Assembly (NCBI GenBank): GCA_045592625.1
Contig: JAZNVC010000027.1
Coordinates: forward strand, 1-64,000
Origin: SIG607 sp045592625
GTDB taxonomy: Bacteria; Bacillota; Clostridia; Oscillospirales; Acutalibacteraceae
Length of the DNA: 64,000 nt
Direction: 5' to 3'
Shown here: one piece after another, positions 17,957 to 25,827 of the stretch
How positions within the stretch are numbered: the stretch's first letter is position 1
Layout: every line of letters starts with the position of its first letter
The notes under the pieces: model-generated
What the model was told of the DNA's origin: nothing
Database searches by the model: none
What the model saw: only the letters and a program-made list of their open reading frames with translations
Position numbers and translations under genes: made by a program

Positions 17957-19435
17957 ATGAATTTATGTTGTATTGGACACACATTTCAATATGAAATGGA
18001 AAAACTGTGCCGACTTTTTATCCCTTTTGAAAAAATACAAATAAGTTATGATTTAATAGAAAGCGATAGTCTGGCTGTTACTAAACTTTGCGGCAACAAT
18101 ATATACGCCAGTGTTTTAGTAAATGACAAATTTTTTGAGCATCAAGGGATTTTAAAAAATAATTTCAATCAGCGTGATGCAGAAAGAGAACTTGCAGCTT
18201 TACTATTTAAATGCTTTAGCGAACTTACTACATATTCGCCAAAATGGGGGATTGTTACGGGTATAAGACCTGCAAGACTTTATTCGTCTGTGGTTAATGA
18301 ATTAGGTTCACAAGAAAAGGTTAAGAAATTTTTTAAAGAAAAATTTTATGTTAGTGACCAAAAGATTTCTCTGTGTGAAGAAACACATTTAGGCGAAGCT
18401 AAAATCATTTCACTTTCCGAAAAAGATTCTTTTAGTCTGTATATTTCTATTCCGTTTTGTCCCACCAGATGTTCCTACTGTTCTTTTGTATCTCATGCCA
18501 TAGAAAAAGCAGAACATTTAATTCCTCTTTATGTAGAATATCTTTGTAAAGAAATAGAACTAACTGCGGTTATTGCAAAAGAAAACAATTTAAAACTTAA
18601 AACTATATATATGGGTGGCGGTACACCAACAACTCTTGATGCTAATCAGATAAGAGTAGTGCTGGACACAGTAAAAAAATCGTTTGATTTATCTCATTTG
18701 TTGGAATTTACTGTAGAAGCAGGAAGACCTGATACTATTACTGAAGAAAAATTAATTGCCATAAAGGAATGTGGAGCGACTCGTATCAGCATTAACCCAC
18801 AGACTATGAATGATAATGTTTTAAAGGTTATTGGCAGGGGACATACATCAAAGCAGACTATAGATGCTTTTAATCTCGCTAAAAAAGTTGGTTTTGATAA
18901 TATAAATATGGATTTAATAGCAGGGCTGCCCGGGGATACTCTTGATAGCTTTATAAATACTGTTGAACAATTATTAGCCCTTAATCCTGAAAGTATTACG
19001 GTGCATTCTCTTTCCATGAAACGTTCTTCGAAAATGAACATTGCGGGTGATTTTCCCGAAATAGAAGCGGGGAAGGTTGCAGACAAAATGGTGTCTTATG
19101 CCCGCAATAAGTTATCCCAAAACAAGATTTTGCCATATTATATGTATCGTCAAAGCAAGACGGTAGGTAATCTTGAAAATGTTGGTTATGCTAAAATCGG
19201 CAAAGAATGCCTTTACAATGTTTTCATTATGGATGAAACACATACTATTCTTGCTTGTGGTGCCGCTGCAGTTACTAAACTCAGAGAGCCGGGCGGAAAT
19301 TATATTGAAAGAATATTTAACTTTAAATACCCTTATGAATATATAAACAGATTTGATGAATTGATTCTTCGCAAAAAAGGTATTAGTGAATTTTATAAAA
19401 ATTACAATAAGTTAGGTGAAACGGAAGATGTTTAA
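17957..19435 (+). CDS. hemZ: oxygen-independent coproporphyrinogen dehydrogenase-like radical SAM protein HemZ
   Basis: Radical SAM enzyme of the HemN/HemZ group. The Fe-S motif is CPTRCSYCSF (CxxxCxxC, about residues 168-175). Then come YMGGGTPTTLDANQ, EFTVEAGRPDTI, RISINPQTMNDNVLKVIGRGH and NMDLIAGLPGDT, all typical. The extra N-terminal domain of about 150 residues, including WGIVTGIRPARLYSSVV, is specific to the HemZ branch. HemZ is annotated as oxidising coproporphyrinogen III anaerobically; no other heme gene is in the window, so its actual role here is uncertain. It ends within the start of the nucleosidase gene. Confidence 0.88.
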   Translation: MNLCCIGHTFQYEMEKLCRLFIPFEKIQISYDLIESDSLAVTKLCGNNIYASVLVNDKFFEHQGILKNNFNQRDAERELAALLFKCFSELTTYSPKWGIVTGIRPARLYSSVVNELGSQEKVKKFFKEKFYVSDQKISLCEETHLGEAKIISLSEKDSFSLYISIPFCPTRCSYCSFVSHAIEKAEHLIPLYVEYLCKEIELTAVIAKENNLKLKTIYMGGGTPTTLDANQIRVVLDTVKKSFDLSHLLEFTVEAGRPDTITEEKLIAIKECGATRISINPQTMNDNVLKVIGRGHTSKQTIDAFNLAKKVGFDNINMDLIAGLPGDTLDSFINTVEQLLALNPESITVHSLSMKRSSKMNIAGDFPEIEAGKVADKMVSYARNKLSQNKILPYYMYRQSKTVGNLENVGYAKIGKECLYNVFIMDETHTILACGAAAVTKLREPGGNYIERIFNFKYPYEYINRFDELILRKKGISEFYKNYNKLGETEDV

Positions 19436-20120
19436 TAAAATCGGGATAATTGTAGCAGATGACGGTGAATATAAGCCACTTGTTAAAAAAATTGAAAATG
19501 CAAATAATATAGGCTTTTTCGGTAGAGATTGCTATCAATTTTCAATTAATGATATCGAGGTTTATGCAGTGCATTGCGGCATTGGTAAGGTTAACGCTGC
19601 TTCTGCAACGATGTACCTATATTCACTTGGATGCGATACTATATTAAACTTTGGCTATTCTGGTGGTATTTCATCTGTCAAAAAGGGTGAAATTGTTATT
19701 AACGATAGATTTATTGAGTATGATTTCAATTTGACCTGTCTTGGTTATAAGCTGTGTGAAAAACCTGCACAAACCTACATTTATAATTCTAACAAGGAAT
19801 TAACCGAGCTTCTTTCAAAACTATCTTTCGAAGCTAAAATAGGAATGGCTGTATCGGGAGATTGTTTTATAAACAGCGATGAACTGAGAGATAAGCTTAA
19901 AACTAATTTTAATGCTATATCTTGTGATATGGAGACTGCCGCAATTGCTTCTGTTTGTCATCAGACGGGCATGGCATTTGCTAGTGTGAGACAAATTTCT
20001 GATGATGCCGGAGATGATGCAGAAAGTTCTTACACTGCAGTAGCATACAGCGACCATATTGCTCCTGCTGATATAATACTAAATCTTATAAAAGTGTTGG
20101 CAGAAAGGAATGTATCATGA
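19428..20120 (+). CDS. 5'-methylthioadenosine/S-adenosylhomocysteine nucleosidase family protein
   Basis: Purine-nucleoside phosphorylase-type fold of the MTA/SAH nucleosidase group: KIGIIVADDGEYKPL at the N terminus, VHCGIGKVNAASATMYL, LNFGYSGGISSVKKGEIVI, MAVSGDCFINSD and the catalytic region ISCDMETAAIASVCHQTGMAFASVRQISDDAG with the conserved ME and D. It would cleave MTA or SAH to release adenine, recycling the by-product of SAM enzymes such as HemZ next door. A GTG at 19416 is in frame, but the ATG at 19428 follows AGGTG by 9 bases and gives the usual N terminus. It overlaps hemZ by 8 bases and the next gene by 4. Confidence 0.87.
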   Translation: MFNKIGIIVADDGEYKPLVKKIENANNIGFFGRDCYQFSINDIEVYAVHCGIGKVNAASATMYLYSLGCDTILNFGYSGGISSVKKGEIVINDRFIEYDFNLTCLGYKLCEKPAQTYIYNSNKELTELLSKLSFEAKIGMAVSGDCFINSDELRDKLKTNFNAISCDMETAAIASVCHQTGMAFASVRQISDDAGDDAESSYTAVAYSDHIAPADIILNLIKVLAERNVS

Positions 20121-21841
20121 TAAATAAGAAAGTAAAGGAACAAAACTTTGAACGTGGTGCTATAATTTTACTTGCTTCTACCGTTATTGTTAAAATTATC
20201 GGTGCTATTTTCAAAATCCCACTTCAAAGCTTAATCGGTGACTTGGGCTTTGGGTATTTTTCCTCCGCATATGATTTATTTTTGCCTATATATGCACTTT
20301 CGATGGCAGGACTTCCCATTGCTGTTTCTCGTCTTACCGCAGCATCTGTTGCACAAGGCAAACTTAAAGATGCACGTAAAACGTTGAATATAGCTCAAAA
20401 AGCATTTCTTGTTACGGGTATTGCAGGTTTTGTGATTATGCTTTGCGCTACCTATTTTTATGCTGTATCCACTACTGATAATGTTACCGATGCTAAGAAT
20501 GTTGCTGTTTGTGTATTAATGATTGCACCAACAATATTTTTCTGCAGTTATATGTCAGCATACAGAGGATATTATGAGGGTCTTCATAATATGTATCCTA
20601 CTGCAATTTCTGATATTATAGAAGCACTTGGAAAGCTTATTCTGGGCTTTTCTTTTGCATACATTGTTCTTAAAATTACCTCTAACGTAGCCTATGCAGC
20701 TGCCGGTGCTCTTGGCGGAATTATGGTAGGTACTATAGCCGCCGCAGCTTTCCTTATTTTGCGGCACAAATTTATTGGAGATTCAATCGATAGTGTTTCT
20801 TATGAAAGTTCCCCGGAAAGCAGTACGGGAAGGGTGATTTTAAAGGCTTTGCTTGTAATCGCAATACCTGTAGCATTAAGTTCCCTTGCTAACAATATTA
20901 CCTTGTTTATTGATACCTTTATGGTTAAATGGCAGCTAAAGAATGTTATGACAGATTCTTTTGATTATATTTCAAATATGTACGCTGCTTCTGTAACAGA
21001 TTATAACGCTAATGCTTCCGCACTTGGCAGAGAGGTTCTTTCTGCTTCAAATATGCCCACGTTTTTGTATGGGATAAGAGGCGAGGCATATGTTTTCTAC
21101 AATTTAATTCCTACTATCACAGCTACTTTGGGTATTGGTTCTGTTCCTTTTCTTACTACTGTTTGGGTAGAAAAGAATATGACTGCTGTTAAGAAAACTA
21201 TGGAAACCATTTTAAGAACTACAGCTGTAATTGCAATTCCTGCAGGAATTGGTCTTTGTGCTATTGCACCTAACATAATGGGGCTTTTATACAAAGGTGT
21301 TGCTCCTGTTGAAATTGGTGCTCCGATACTTAGGATGCTTGGTGTGGCGGCTGTCTTTTCGGGGTTGAGCGTACCAATGACAAATATGCTTCAAGCTATT
21401 GGCAAACCAATGCTTCCTGTCAGAAACATTGCTATAGGCGCTGTGCTTAAAATTATTGTTAATGCTATTTTGGTAGGACGTCCCCAAATCAATATAATGG
21501 GTGCACCGATAGGCACAACTCTTTGTTACGTATTTATCTTTATTTCCAATATGTATTGTTTGATTAAACATACCGGTGTTAAGTTTAACTTTTTTGCCGT
21601 TATTGTTAAACCGTTTATTTCAGCTCTTTGCTGTGGGGTAGGTGCATATTTTGTCAGTACGCTGATAACTAAATTAAATAAAGGCGATTTTCTTGCCACC
21701 GTTTGCGGTGTTGCTGTTGCTGTTATTATTTATATGGTAGTACTTTTTGCACTAAAAACACTTAGTAAAGAAGATATTGAGGGATTCCCTAAAGGCAAAG
21801 CTATTGCCGCATTTCTTGAAAAACTGCACATTATTAAATAA
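20117..21841 (+). CDS. SpoVB/YabM-type polysaccharide (lipid) flippase
   Basis: Integral membrane protein of the MOP/MATE-like polysaccharide transporter family, 574 residues with about 14 hydrophobic segments. It begins FERGAIILLASTVIVKIIGAIFKIPL, characteristic of SpoVB/MurJ-like lipid flippases, and contains LPIAVSRLTAASVAQGK. Position is informative: in Bacillus the paralogue yabM immediately precedes mazG (yabN), as here. It probably flips lipid-linked wall precursors; whether it acts in sporulation or growth cannot be decided. Starts at an ATGA overlap with the nucleosidase gene. Confidence 0.85.
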   Translation: MINKKVKEQNFERGAIILLASTVIVKIIGAIFKIPLQSLIGDLGFGYFSSAYDLFLPIYALSMAGLPIAVSRLTAASVAQGKLKDARKTLNIAQKAFLVTGIAGFVIMLCATYFYAVSTTDNVTDAKNVAVCVLMIAPTIFFCSYMSAYRGYYEGLHNMYPTAISDIIEALGKLILGFSFAYIVLKITSNVAYAAAGALGGIMVGTIAAAAFLILRHKFIGDSIDSVSYESSPESSTGRVILKALLVIAIPVALSSLANNITLFIDTFMVKWQLKNVMTDSFDYISNMYAASVTDYNANASALGREVLSASNMPTFLYGIRGEAYVFYNLIPTITATLGIGSVPFLTTVWVEKNMTAVKKTMETILRTTAVIAIPAGIGLCAIAPNIMGLLYKGVAPVEIGAPILRMLGVAAVFSGLSVPMTNMLQAIGKPMLPVRNIAIGAVLKIIVNAILVGRPQINIMGAPIGTTLCYVFIFISNMYCLIKHTGVKFNFFAVIVKPFISALCCGVGAYFVSTLITKLNKGDFLATVCGVAVAVIIYMVVLFALKTLSKEDIEGFPKGKAIAAFLEKLHIIK

Positions 21842-21917
21842 AAATCTCAAAAAAAGTGTGTTTTTGGTATTTTTTTAACAAAAATTTTTAAATAACTATT
21901 GATTTTTAGGTGAAAAT

Positions 21918-22721
21918 ATGATAAAGTTATATACGGATTCAAATGAGCACAAGTATACAATAGATGAATTGTTAAATATAATGAAAAAACTCAGAGCCCC
22001 TGATGGTTGTCCTTGGGATAAAGAGCAAACTCATGCTTCTATCAGAAATAATTTTTTAGAAGAGACTTATGAAGTAGTTGATGCGATTGACCGCAATGAC
22101 TCAACCGATATGTGCGAAGAATTAGGCGACGTACTTATGCAGGTGGTCTTTCACGCAATAATGGCTGAAGAAGATAATGAATTTGACTTTTCTGATGTTG
22201 TTGACAATGTATCTAAAAAACTGGTGTATCGTCACCCTCATGTATTTGGCAATGTTGTCGCTGATACTTCCGAAAAGGTTCTGGATAATTGGGAAATACT
22301 TAAACGAGTTGAAAAATCTCAAAAAACCTATTCGGATACATTAAAAAGTGTTCCGGCTGCTTTTCCGGCACTTCTTAGAGCACAAAAGGTGCAAAAACGA
22401 GCTTCAAAGGCCGGTTATGATTTTGCCGATGTTTTGGATGCTTTTAAAAAGATTGATGAAGAATCCGCTGAGCTTATGTCTGAGCTTTCTTTAGGTGATA
22501 AGCAAAAACTTACCGAAGAAATTGGGGATTTGCTATTTTCTGTTGTAAATATCGGCAGACTTCTTTCTATTGACTGTGAAGAAGCTCTTAGTCGTTCTGT
22601 AGTAAAATTTACAAATAGATTTGAAAAAGCGGAAAATAATATTATTGCTGACGGATATGATATCAATGAGTTGTCTTCGGACAAGCTTGATGAATATTGG
22701 ATTAAAGCAAAAATAGATTGA
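21918..22721 (+). CDS. mazG: nucleoside triphosphate pyrophosphohydrolase MazG
   Basis: MazG hydrolyses (d)NTPs to monophosphates and pyrophosphate. Two MazG repeats are visible: the first with RAPDGCPWDKEQTHASIRNN, FLEETYEVVDAID and EELGDVLMQVVFHA (EExxE/ExxD metal motif); the second with KIDEESAELMSEL and LTEEIGDLLFSVVNIGRLL. 267 residues is normal. Unlike B. subtilis YabN there is no N-terminal methylase-like domain, so this is the short form. It is preceded by a 76-base AT-rich gap without a recognisable site beyond AGGTG before the ATG. Confidence 0.93.
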   Translation: MIKLYTDSNEHKYTIDELLNIMKKLRAPDGCPWDKEQTHASIRNNFLEETYEVVDAIDRNDSTDMCEELGDVLMQVVFHAIMAEEDNEFDFSDVVDNVSKKLVYRHPHVFGNVVADTSEKVLDNWEILKRVEKSQKTYSDTLKSVPAAFPALLRAQKVQKRASKAGYDFADVLDAFKKIDEESAELMSELSLGDKQKLTEEIGDLLFSVVNIGRLLSIDCEEALSRSVVKFTNRFEKAENNIIADGYDINELSSDKLDEYWIKAKID

Positions 22722-22769
22722 TTTCATACAGTTTATACTGTTGAAAATATTTTTATGGAGGTTATCAAT

Positions 22770-23039
22770 ATGAACAAGACAGAACTTATTGCTGCCATCG
22801 CTGAAAAAGCCGGTATCGCAAAGAAAGACGCTGACAAGGCTCTCGCTGCTTTTATCGAGACCGTTGAGGCTGAACTCAAAGCCGGTAAAAAAGTTGCTTT
22901 AGTTGGTTTTGGCACTTTCGAAGTACGCGAGCGCGCTGCAAGAACCGGTATCAATCCTAAGACTAAGGCTAAGATTGAAATCGCTGCTTCTAAGGCTCCT
23001 GTATTCAAAGCTGGTAAAGCTTTCAAAGACGCTATCTAA
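22770..23039 (+). CDS. hup: DNA-binding protein HU
   Basis: Histone-like nucleoid protein: MNKTELIAAIAEKAGIAKKDADKALAAFIE, KVALVGFGTFEVRERAARTG and the arm sequence INPKTKAKIEIAASKAPVFKAGKAFKDAI. 89 residues. The frame is open from 22755, but GGAGG at 22757-22761 lies 8 bases before the ATG at 22770, which also gives the exact family N terminus. Codon choice looks more GC-rich than in neighbours, as expected for an abundant protein. It sits between mazG and rqcP, as in many clostridia, and has its own strong terminator. Confidence 0.97.
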   Translation: MNKTELIAAIAEKAGIAKKDADKALAAFIETVEAELKAGKKVALVGFGTFEVRERAARTGINPKTKAKIEIAASKAPVFKAGKAFKDAI

Positions 23040-23049
23040 TAAATCAGAT

Positions 23050-23078
23050 GCCACCCATAAGGGTGGCTCGGTTTTTTT
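23050..23078 (+). terminator. intrinsic terminator after hup
   Basis: GCCACCC, loop ATAA, GGGTGGC, then TCGG and seven T. The stem is compact and GC-rich. Some readthrough into rqcP, whose start is 12 bases further, would be needed unless a promoter overlaps it. Confidence 0.85.
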
Positions 23079-23089
23079 AGGAGAATTTT

Positions 23090-23332
23090 ATGAGACTGGA
23101 TAAGTATTTAAAAATTTCAAGGATTATCAAAAGACGTGCTATTGCAAATGAAGCTTGTGATGCCGGCAGAGTGATAGTAAACGGTAAGGTTGCAAGAGCT
23201 TCATATGATGTTAAAATGGGCGATATAATTGAAATTGCATTCGGAACCAGAACTGTAAAGGCTCAGGTCACACAGATTTGCGAAACCGTAAAAAAAGATG
23301 ATGCAATTTCTCTATATAAAATAATTGAATAA
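23090..23332 (+). CDS. rqcP: S4-domain RNA-binding protein RqcP (YabO)
   Basis: Small S4-domain protein of 80 residues: MRLDKYLKISRIIKRRAIANEACDAGRVIVNGKVARASYDVKMGD contains the complete S4 fold, and the C terminus has the HslR-like basic tail. In Bacillus YabO (RqcP) binds the stalled 50S subunit and works with RqcH to add alanine tails in ribosome quality control. The order mazG-(hup)-rqcP-yabP-yabQ-divIC-yabR supports the assignment. The site AGGAG is 7 bases before the ATG. Confidence 0.92.
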   Translation: MRLDKYLKISRIIKRRAIANEACDAGRVIVNGKVARASYDVKMGDIIEIAFGTRTVKAQVTQICETVKKDDAISLYKIIE

Positions 23333-23342
23333 CATAATAATC

Positions 23343-23373
23343 TGCCTTTCGCAATATATTATTGTGGAAGGTG
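23343..23373 (+). promoter_or_regulatory. hairpin enclosing the yabP ribosome binding site
   Basis: CCTTTCGCAATA (23345-23356) and TATTGTGGAAGG (23360-23371) pair over 12 positions, two of them G-U in RNA, around the loop TAT; two more G-U pairs extend the stem to 23343-23373. The Shine-Dalgarno GGAAGGTG (23366-23373) for yabP at 23381 is inside the 3' arm, so the fold would mask it. Confidence 0.5.
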
Positions 23374-23380
23374 ATTTTTT

Positions 23381-23659
23381 ATGAACGATATAATTCAAAA
23401 TAACAATGAACATAATATCGAAATCGAAAATAGAAAGAAAATAAGAATTACAGGTGTTGTAGATATATTAAATTTCGATGACGAAACAATTACACTTTTA
23501 ACGGTTATGGGTAAACTGTTGATTAAAGGTACTGAACTTAAAATACATAGTTTTGGCAACGAAACGGGCGATATGGAAACCGAGGGAAAAATTAACGCAG
23601 TAGTGTATCTTAATGATAATAAAGGTAAAAGTTCCTTGATGGGTAAACTGTTTAAATAA
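23381..23659 (+). CDS. yabP: sporulation protein YabP
   Basis: 92-residue YabP: NRKKIRITGVVDILNFDDETITLLTVMGKLLIKGTELKI is the conserved domain, a short beta-rich fold shared with YqfC. In Bacillus yabP is transcribed in the mother cell under sigma-E and is needed for spore cortex formation, with yabQ. It lies directly before yabQ here. The start follows a good GGAAGGTG that is part of a predicted hairpin. I could not identify a convincing sigma-E promoter upstream. Confidence 0.92.
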   Translation: MNDIIQNNNEHNIEIENRKKIRITGVVDILNFDDETITLLTVMGKLLIKGTELKIHSFGNETGDMETEGKINAVVYLNDNKGKSSLMGKLFK

Positions 23660-23661
23660 TT

Positions 23662-24093
23662 ATGTGGGAAATAACTATAAAGTCGCAACTGACGTCTTTT
23701 TTTTGTGCATTAGTGGTTGGAATATTGCTATCAGTCTTTTTTGATTTTTTTCGCACTTTAAGAAAATGTATAATTCATAAAAAAATAACTGTTTTTATAG
23801 AAGATATTATATTTTTTATAATTGCTACTTTTATTACATTTATGCTTTTAATGGCTAGATGCAACGGTGAAGTAAGGGCATATGTACTTATTTCAATTAT
23901 AGCGGGATTTTTTGTATACCGAATAACTTTATCAAAGTTACTTTTTCCCGTAGCCGCTTGGTTGCTGAATTATTTTTTAAAGTTTATTAACAAAATAGCT
24001 TCTATTATAGCAAAAAGTGTGTTATGGGGAATAAAAAAGGTAAAAAAAGTATTAAAAATACGTAATAGTAGTAAAAAAACTCTTGAAAGATAG
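23662..24093 (+). CDS. yabQ: sporulation membrane protein YabQ
   Basis: 143 residues with three to four membrane segments: SQLTSFFCALVVGILLSVFFDFFRTLRK, then DIIFFIIATFITFMLLMARCNGEVRAYVL and a third region ending in a Lys-rich tail. This is the YabQ family, a mother-cell membrane protein needed for cortex assembly in Bacillus. It begins two bases after the yabP stop, so the two are certainly co-translated. The lysine-rich C terminus suggests a cytosolic end. Confidence 0.88.
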   Translation: MWEITIKSQLTSFFCALVVGILLSVFFDFFRTLRKCIIHKKITVFIEDIIFFIIATFITFMLLMARCNGEVRAYVLISIIAGFFVYRITLSKLLFPVAAWLLNYFLKFINKIASIIAKSVLWGIKKVKKVLKIRNSSKKTLER

Positions 24094-24112
24094 AGGTATA
24101 TTGTTGTATAAT
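24083..24112 (+). promoter_or_regulatory. predicted sigma-A promoter of divIC
   Basis: TTGAAA (24083-24088), 18-base spacer and a perfect TATAAT (24107-24112), starting at the very end of yabQ. It would let the vegetative gene divIC be expressed independently of the sporulation genes in front of it. Confidence 0.65.
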
Positions 24113-24144
24113 CATATTGAATTAATTTATGGTGGAGTTAGGCT

Positions 24145-24429
24145 ATGAAGAAAAAGAAGGAAAGAAGTATTATATTACGTGTTCTTGTACTGTTTGTTTC
24201 GGTTTATCTAATATATTCTCTTTCTTCTTTATGGACAGAACTTGCTGACGGCAAAAGAAAACTTATTTATTATAATGAGCAAATAGCTGAGACAGAGCGA
24301 AAAATAGATGAATATAAAATTCTTCTCGCCGAAGGTAATGAGGTTAAGATTATTGAAAAAGCTGCTCGTGACAGACTTGGCTATGTATTTGCGGACGAGC
24401 AGGTTTTTATAGACGTTTCAGGTAATTGA
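24145..24429 (+). CDS. divIC: septum formation initiator DivIC/FtsB family
   Basis: Short bitopic division protein of 94 residues: a basic N terminus, one membrane helix (ILRVLVLFVSVYLIYSLSSLW), a coiled-coil stretch (about residues 35-65, QIAETERKIDEYKILLAEG) and the C-terminal ARDRLGYVFADEQVFI typical of the FtsB/DivIC fold. DivIC works with DivIB/FtsL to activate septal wall synthesis. Its place between yabQ and the S1-domain gene matches Bacillus. Confidence 0.9.
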   Translation: MKKKKERSIILRVLVLFVSVYLIYSLSSLWTELADGKRKLIYYNEQIAETERKIDEYKILLAEGNEVKIIEKAARDRLGYVFADEQVFIDVSGN

Positions 24430-24449
24430 AACAAAAATTAAGGGGGATA

Positions 24450-24464
24450 TGCATAGTTTATGCA
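24450..24464 (+). promoter_or_regulatory. small hairpin over the yabR start codon
   Basis: TGCATA, loop GTT, TATGCA: a perfect 6-bp palindrome between the Shine-Dalgarno AGGGGG (24441-24446) and the coding region. The start codon at 24460 is part of the 3' arm. The unusually long 13-base SD-start gap would be shortened by the fold. Confidence 0.4.
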
Positions 24465-24912
24465 GGTTGAAGTAGGACAGATAGTTGAGGGTAAAATTAC
24501 CGGTATCACTAATTTCGGCGTTTTTGTCGATTTAGGTGATAATGTTAGCGGTATGGTACATATTTCTGAAGTTGCCCGAAGTTACGTTACAGACATTCGC
24601 GAATTTCTAAAGGAAAATGATACCGTTAAAATGAAGGTGTTAAGCGTAGGGGAGGATGGAAAAATCAGCCTCAGTATTAAACGTGTGCAGGAAGAACCAA
24701 AGAAAGAGCGTTTTGATAAAAAGAAAGGTTCTACTATACGCGAACAGACTAAAGTTGACCCTTCTTATACTTGGGCTCCTAAAAAGCAAGAGCCTGCTTC
24801 ATTTGAGGAAATGATGAATCGTTTTAAACAGACAAGTGACGAAAAGTTTTCTGATTTAAAACGTAAAAATCCTGAGACTCGTCGGTCAAAACGCGGTGCC
24901 GGTGTTAAGTAG
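24460..24912 (+). CDS. yabR: S1-domain RNA-binding protein (YabR-like)
   Basis: A single S1 domain at residues 1-70 (GQIVEGKITGITNFGVFVDLGDNVSGMVHISEVARSYV, then KMKVLSVGEDGKISLSIK) followed by a basic disordered tail of about 75 residues rich in Lys, Arg, Glu and Pro. It is the YabR family found directly after divIC in spore formers; the Bacillus protein is not well characterised and probably binds RNA or ribosomes. An ATG at 24449 is out of frame and ends quickly, so 24460 is the start. The last gene before a terminator. Confidence 0.86.
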   Translation: MQVEVGQIVEGKITGITNFGVFVDLGDNVSGMVHISEVARSYVTDIREFLKENDTVKMKVLSVGEDGKISLSIKRVQEEPKKERFDKKKGSTIREQTKVDPSYTWAPKKQEPASFEEMMNRFKQTSDEKFSDLKRKNPETRRSKRGAGVK

Positions 24913-24924
24913 TTTCACTTATTT

Positions 24925-24949
24925 GGCAGACATTATGTCTGCCTTTTTT
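24925..24949 (+). terminator. intrinsic terminator after yabR
   Basis: GGCAGACA, loop TTA, TGTCTGCC, then six T. It ends the recJ-to-yabR stretch. Confidence 0.9.
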
Positions 24950-24969
24950 ACTGAAAGGATGTTTGTTAA

Positions 24970-25812
24970 ATGAGAGAACTTTCCGTAAATATCATAAGGG
25001 ATGAGATTGAAAAACTTTGCATACAGGCTAATAAATTTTTGCCTGATGATTTAGTGTGTAAGATAAAGAGTTCTTATAATTACGAAAGCAATATTACTGC
25101 CAAAAGTGTACTTGGCGATATTCTTGAAAATATTGATGCGGCTGAAAAGATGGATATACCTATCTGTCAGGATACAGGAATGACTGTAATTTTTTTAAAA
25201 ATCGGTCAGGAGGTACACTTTACCGACGGTTCTTTGTGTAACGCTGTTAATGAAGGTGTTAGAAACGGTTACATTTCCGGTATGCTCAGAAAGTCGGTTG
25301 TAAGCGATCCCTTAAACAGAGTTAATACTGAAGATAATACTCCCGCTATTATACATACCGAAATAGTTGATGGCGATGGAGTTGAGATTGTTGTAGCACC
25401 TAAGGGTTTTGGTAGTGAAAATATGAGTAAAGTAATTATGCTGACTCCTGTTGCAGGCAGAAAAGGTGTTATTGAAGCGGTTGTTAATACGGTTAAAAAT
25501 GCAGCATCAAATCCTTGTCCTCCCATGGTAATTGGTGTGGGAATCGGAGGGGATTTTGAACAATGCGCTTTACTTTCCAAAAAAGCTCTTTGCAGAAGTG
25601 CACATGAAAGGAATAGTAATCCGTTTTACTGCGAACTCGAAAATGAAATTCTTGAAGAAATCAATAAACTAAATATTGGTCCTCAAGGTTTCGGCGGGGA
25701 TACAACAGCACTTTATGTAAATATTGAAACAGCACCCACTCATATTGCAGGCTTGCCGGTTGCTGTAAATATTGGTTGTCACGTAACCAGACATATTAAA
25801 ATAAAACTATAA
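24970..25812 (+). CDS. fumA: fumarate hydratase class I, alpha subunit
   Basis: Iron-sulfur hydro-lyase alpha subunit (fumarate/tartrate dehydratase type). Conserved pieces are PICQDTGMTVIFLKIG, VRNGYISGMLRKSVVSDPL, VAPKGFGSENMS, CPPMVIGVGIGGDFEQCALLSKKAL and GPQGFGGDTTALYVNIETAPTHIAGLPVAVNIGCHVTRH. The three cysteines expected to hold the 4Fe-4S cluster (in ICQDTG, EQCALL and IGCHV) are present. In most anaerobes the beta subunit is encoded immediately downstream; here the next gene is a methyltransferase and no beta subunit occurs in the window. A frame at full length (280 residues) argues against decay. Confidence 0.93.
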   Translation: MRELSVNIIRDEIEKLCIQANKFLPDDLVCKIKSSYNYESNITAKSVLGDILENIDAAEKMDIPICQDTGMTVIFLKIGQEVHFTDGSLCNAVNEGVRNGYISGMLRKSVVSDPLNRVNTEDNTPAIIHTEIVDGDGVEIVVAPKGFGSENMSKVIMLTPVAGRKGVIEAVVNTVKNAASNPCPPMVIGVGIGGDFEQCALLSKKALCRSAHERNSNPFYCELENEILEEINKLNIGPQGFGGDTTALYVNIETAPTHIAGLPVAVNIGCHVTRHIKIKL

Positions 25813-25827
25813 TGTGGGAAATTTAAA

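Noticed and set aside
22728..22741. Palindrome ACAGT-TTAT-ACTGT before hup
   Set aside because: Arms of 5 bases in an AT-rich gap are too short to claim an operator.
23333..23380. Sigma-E promoter before yabP
   Set aside because: No acceptable -35/-10 combination; the AT-rich hits are parts of the hairpin.
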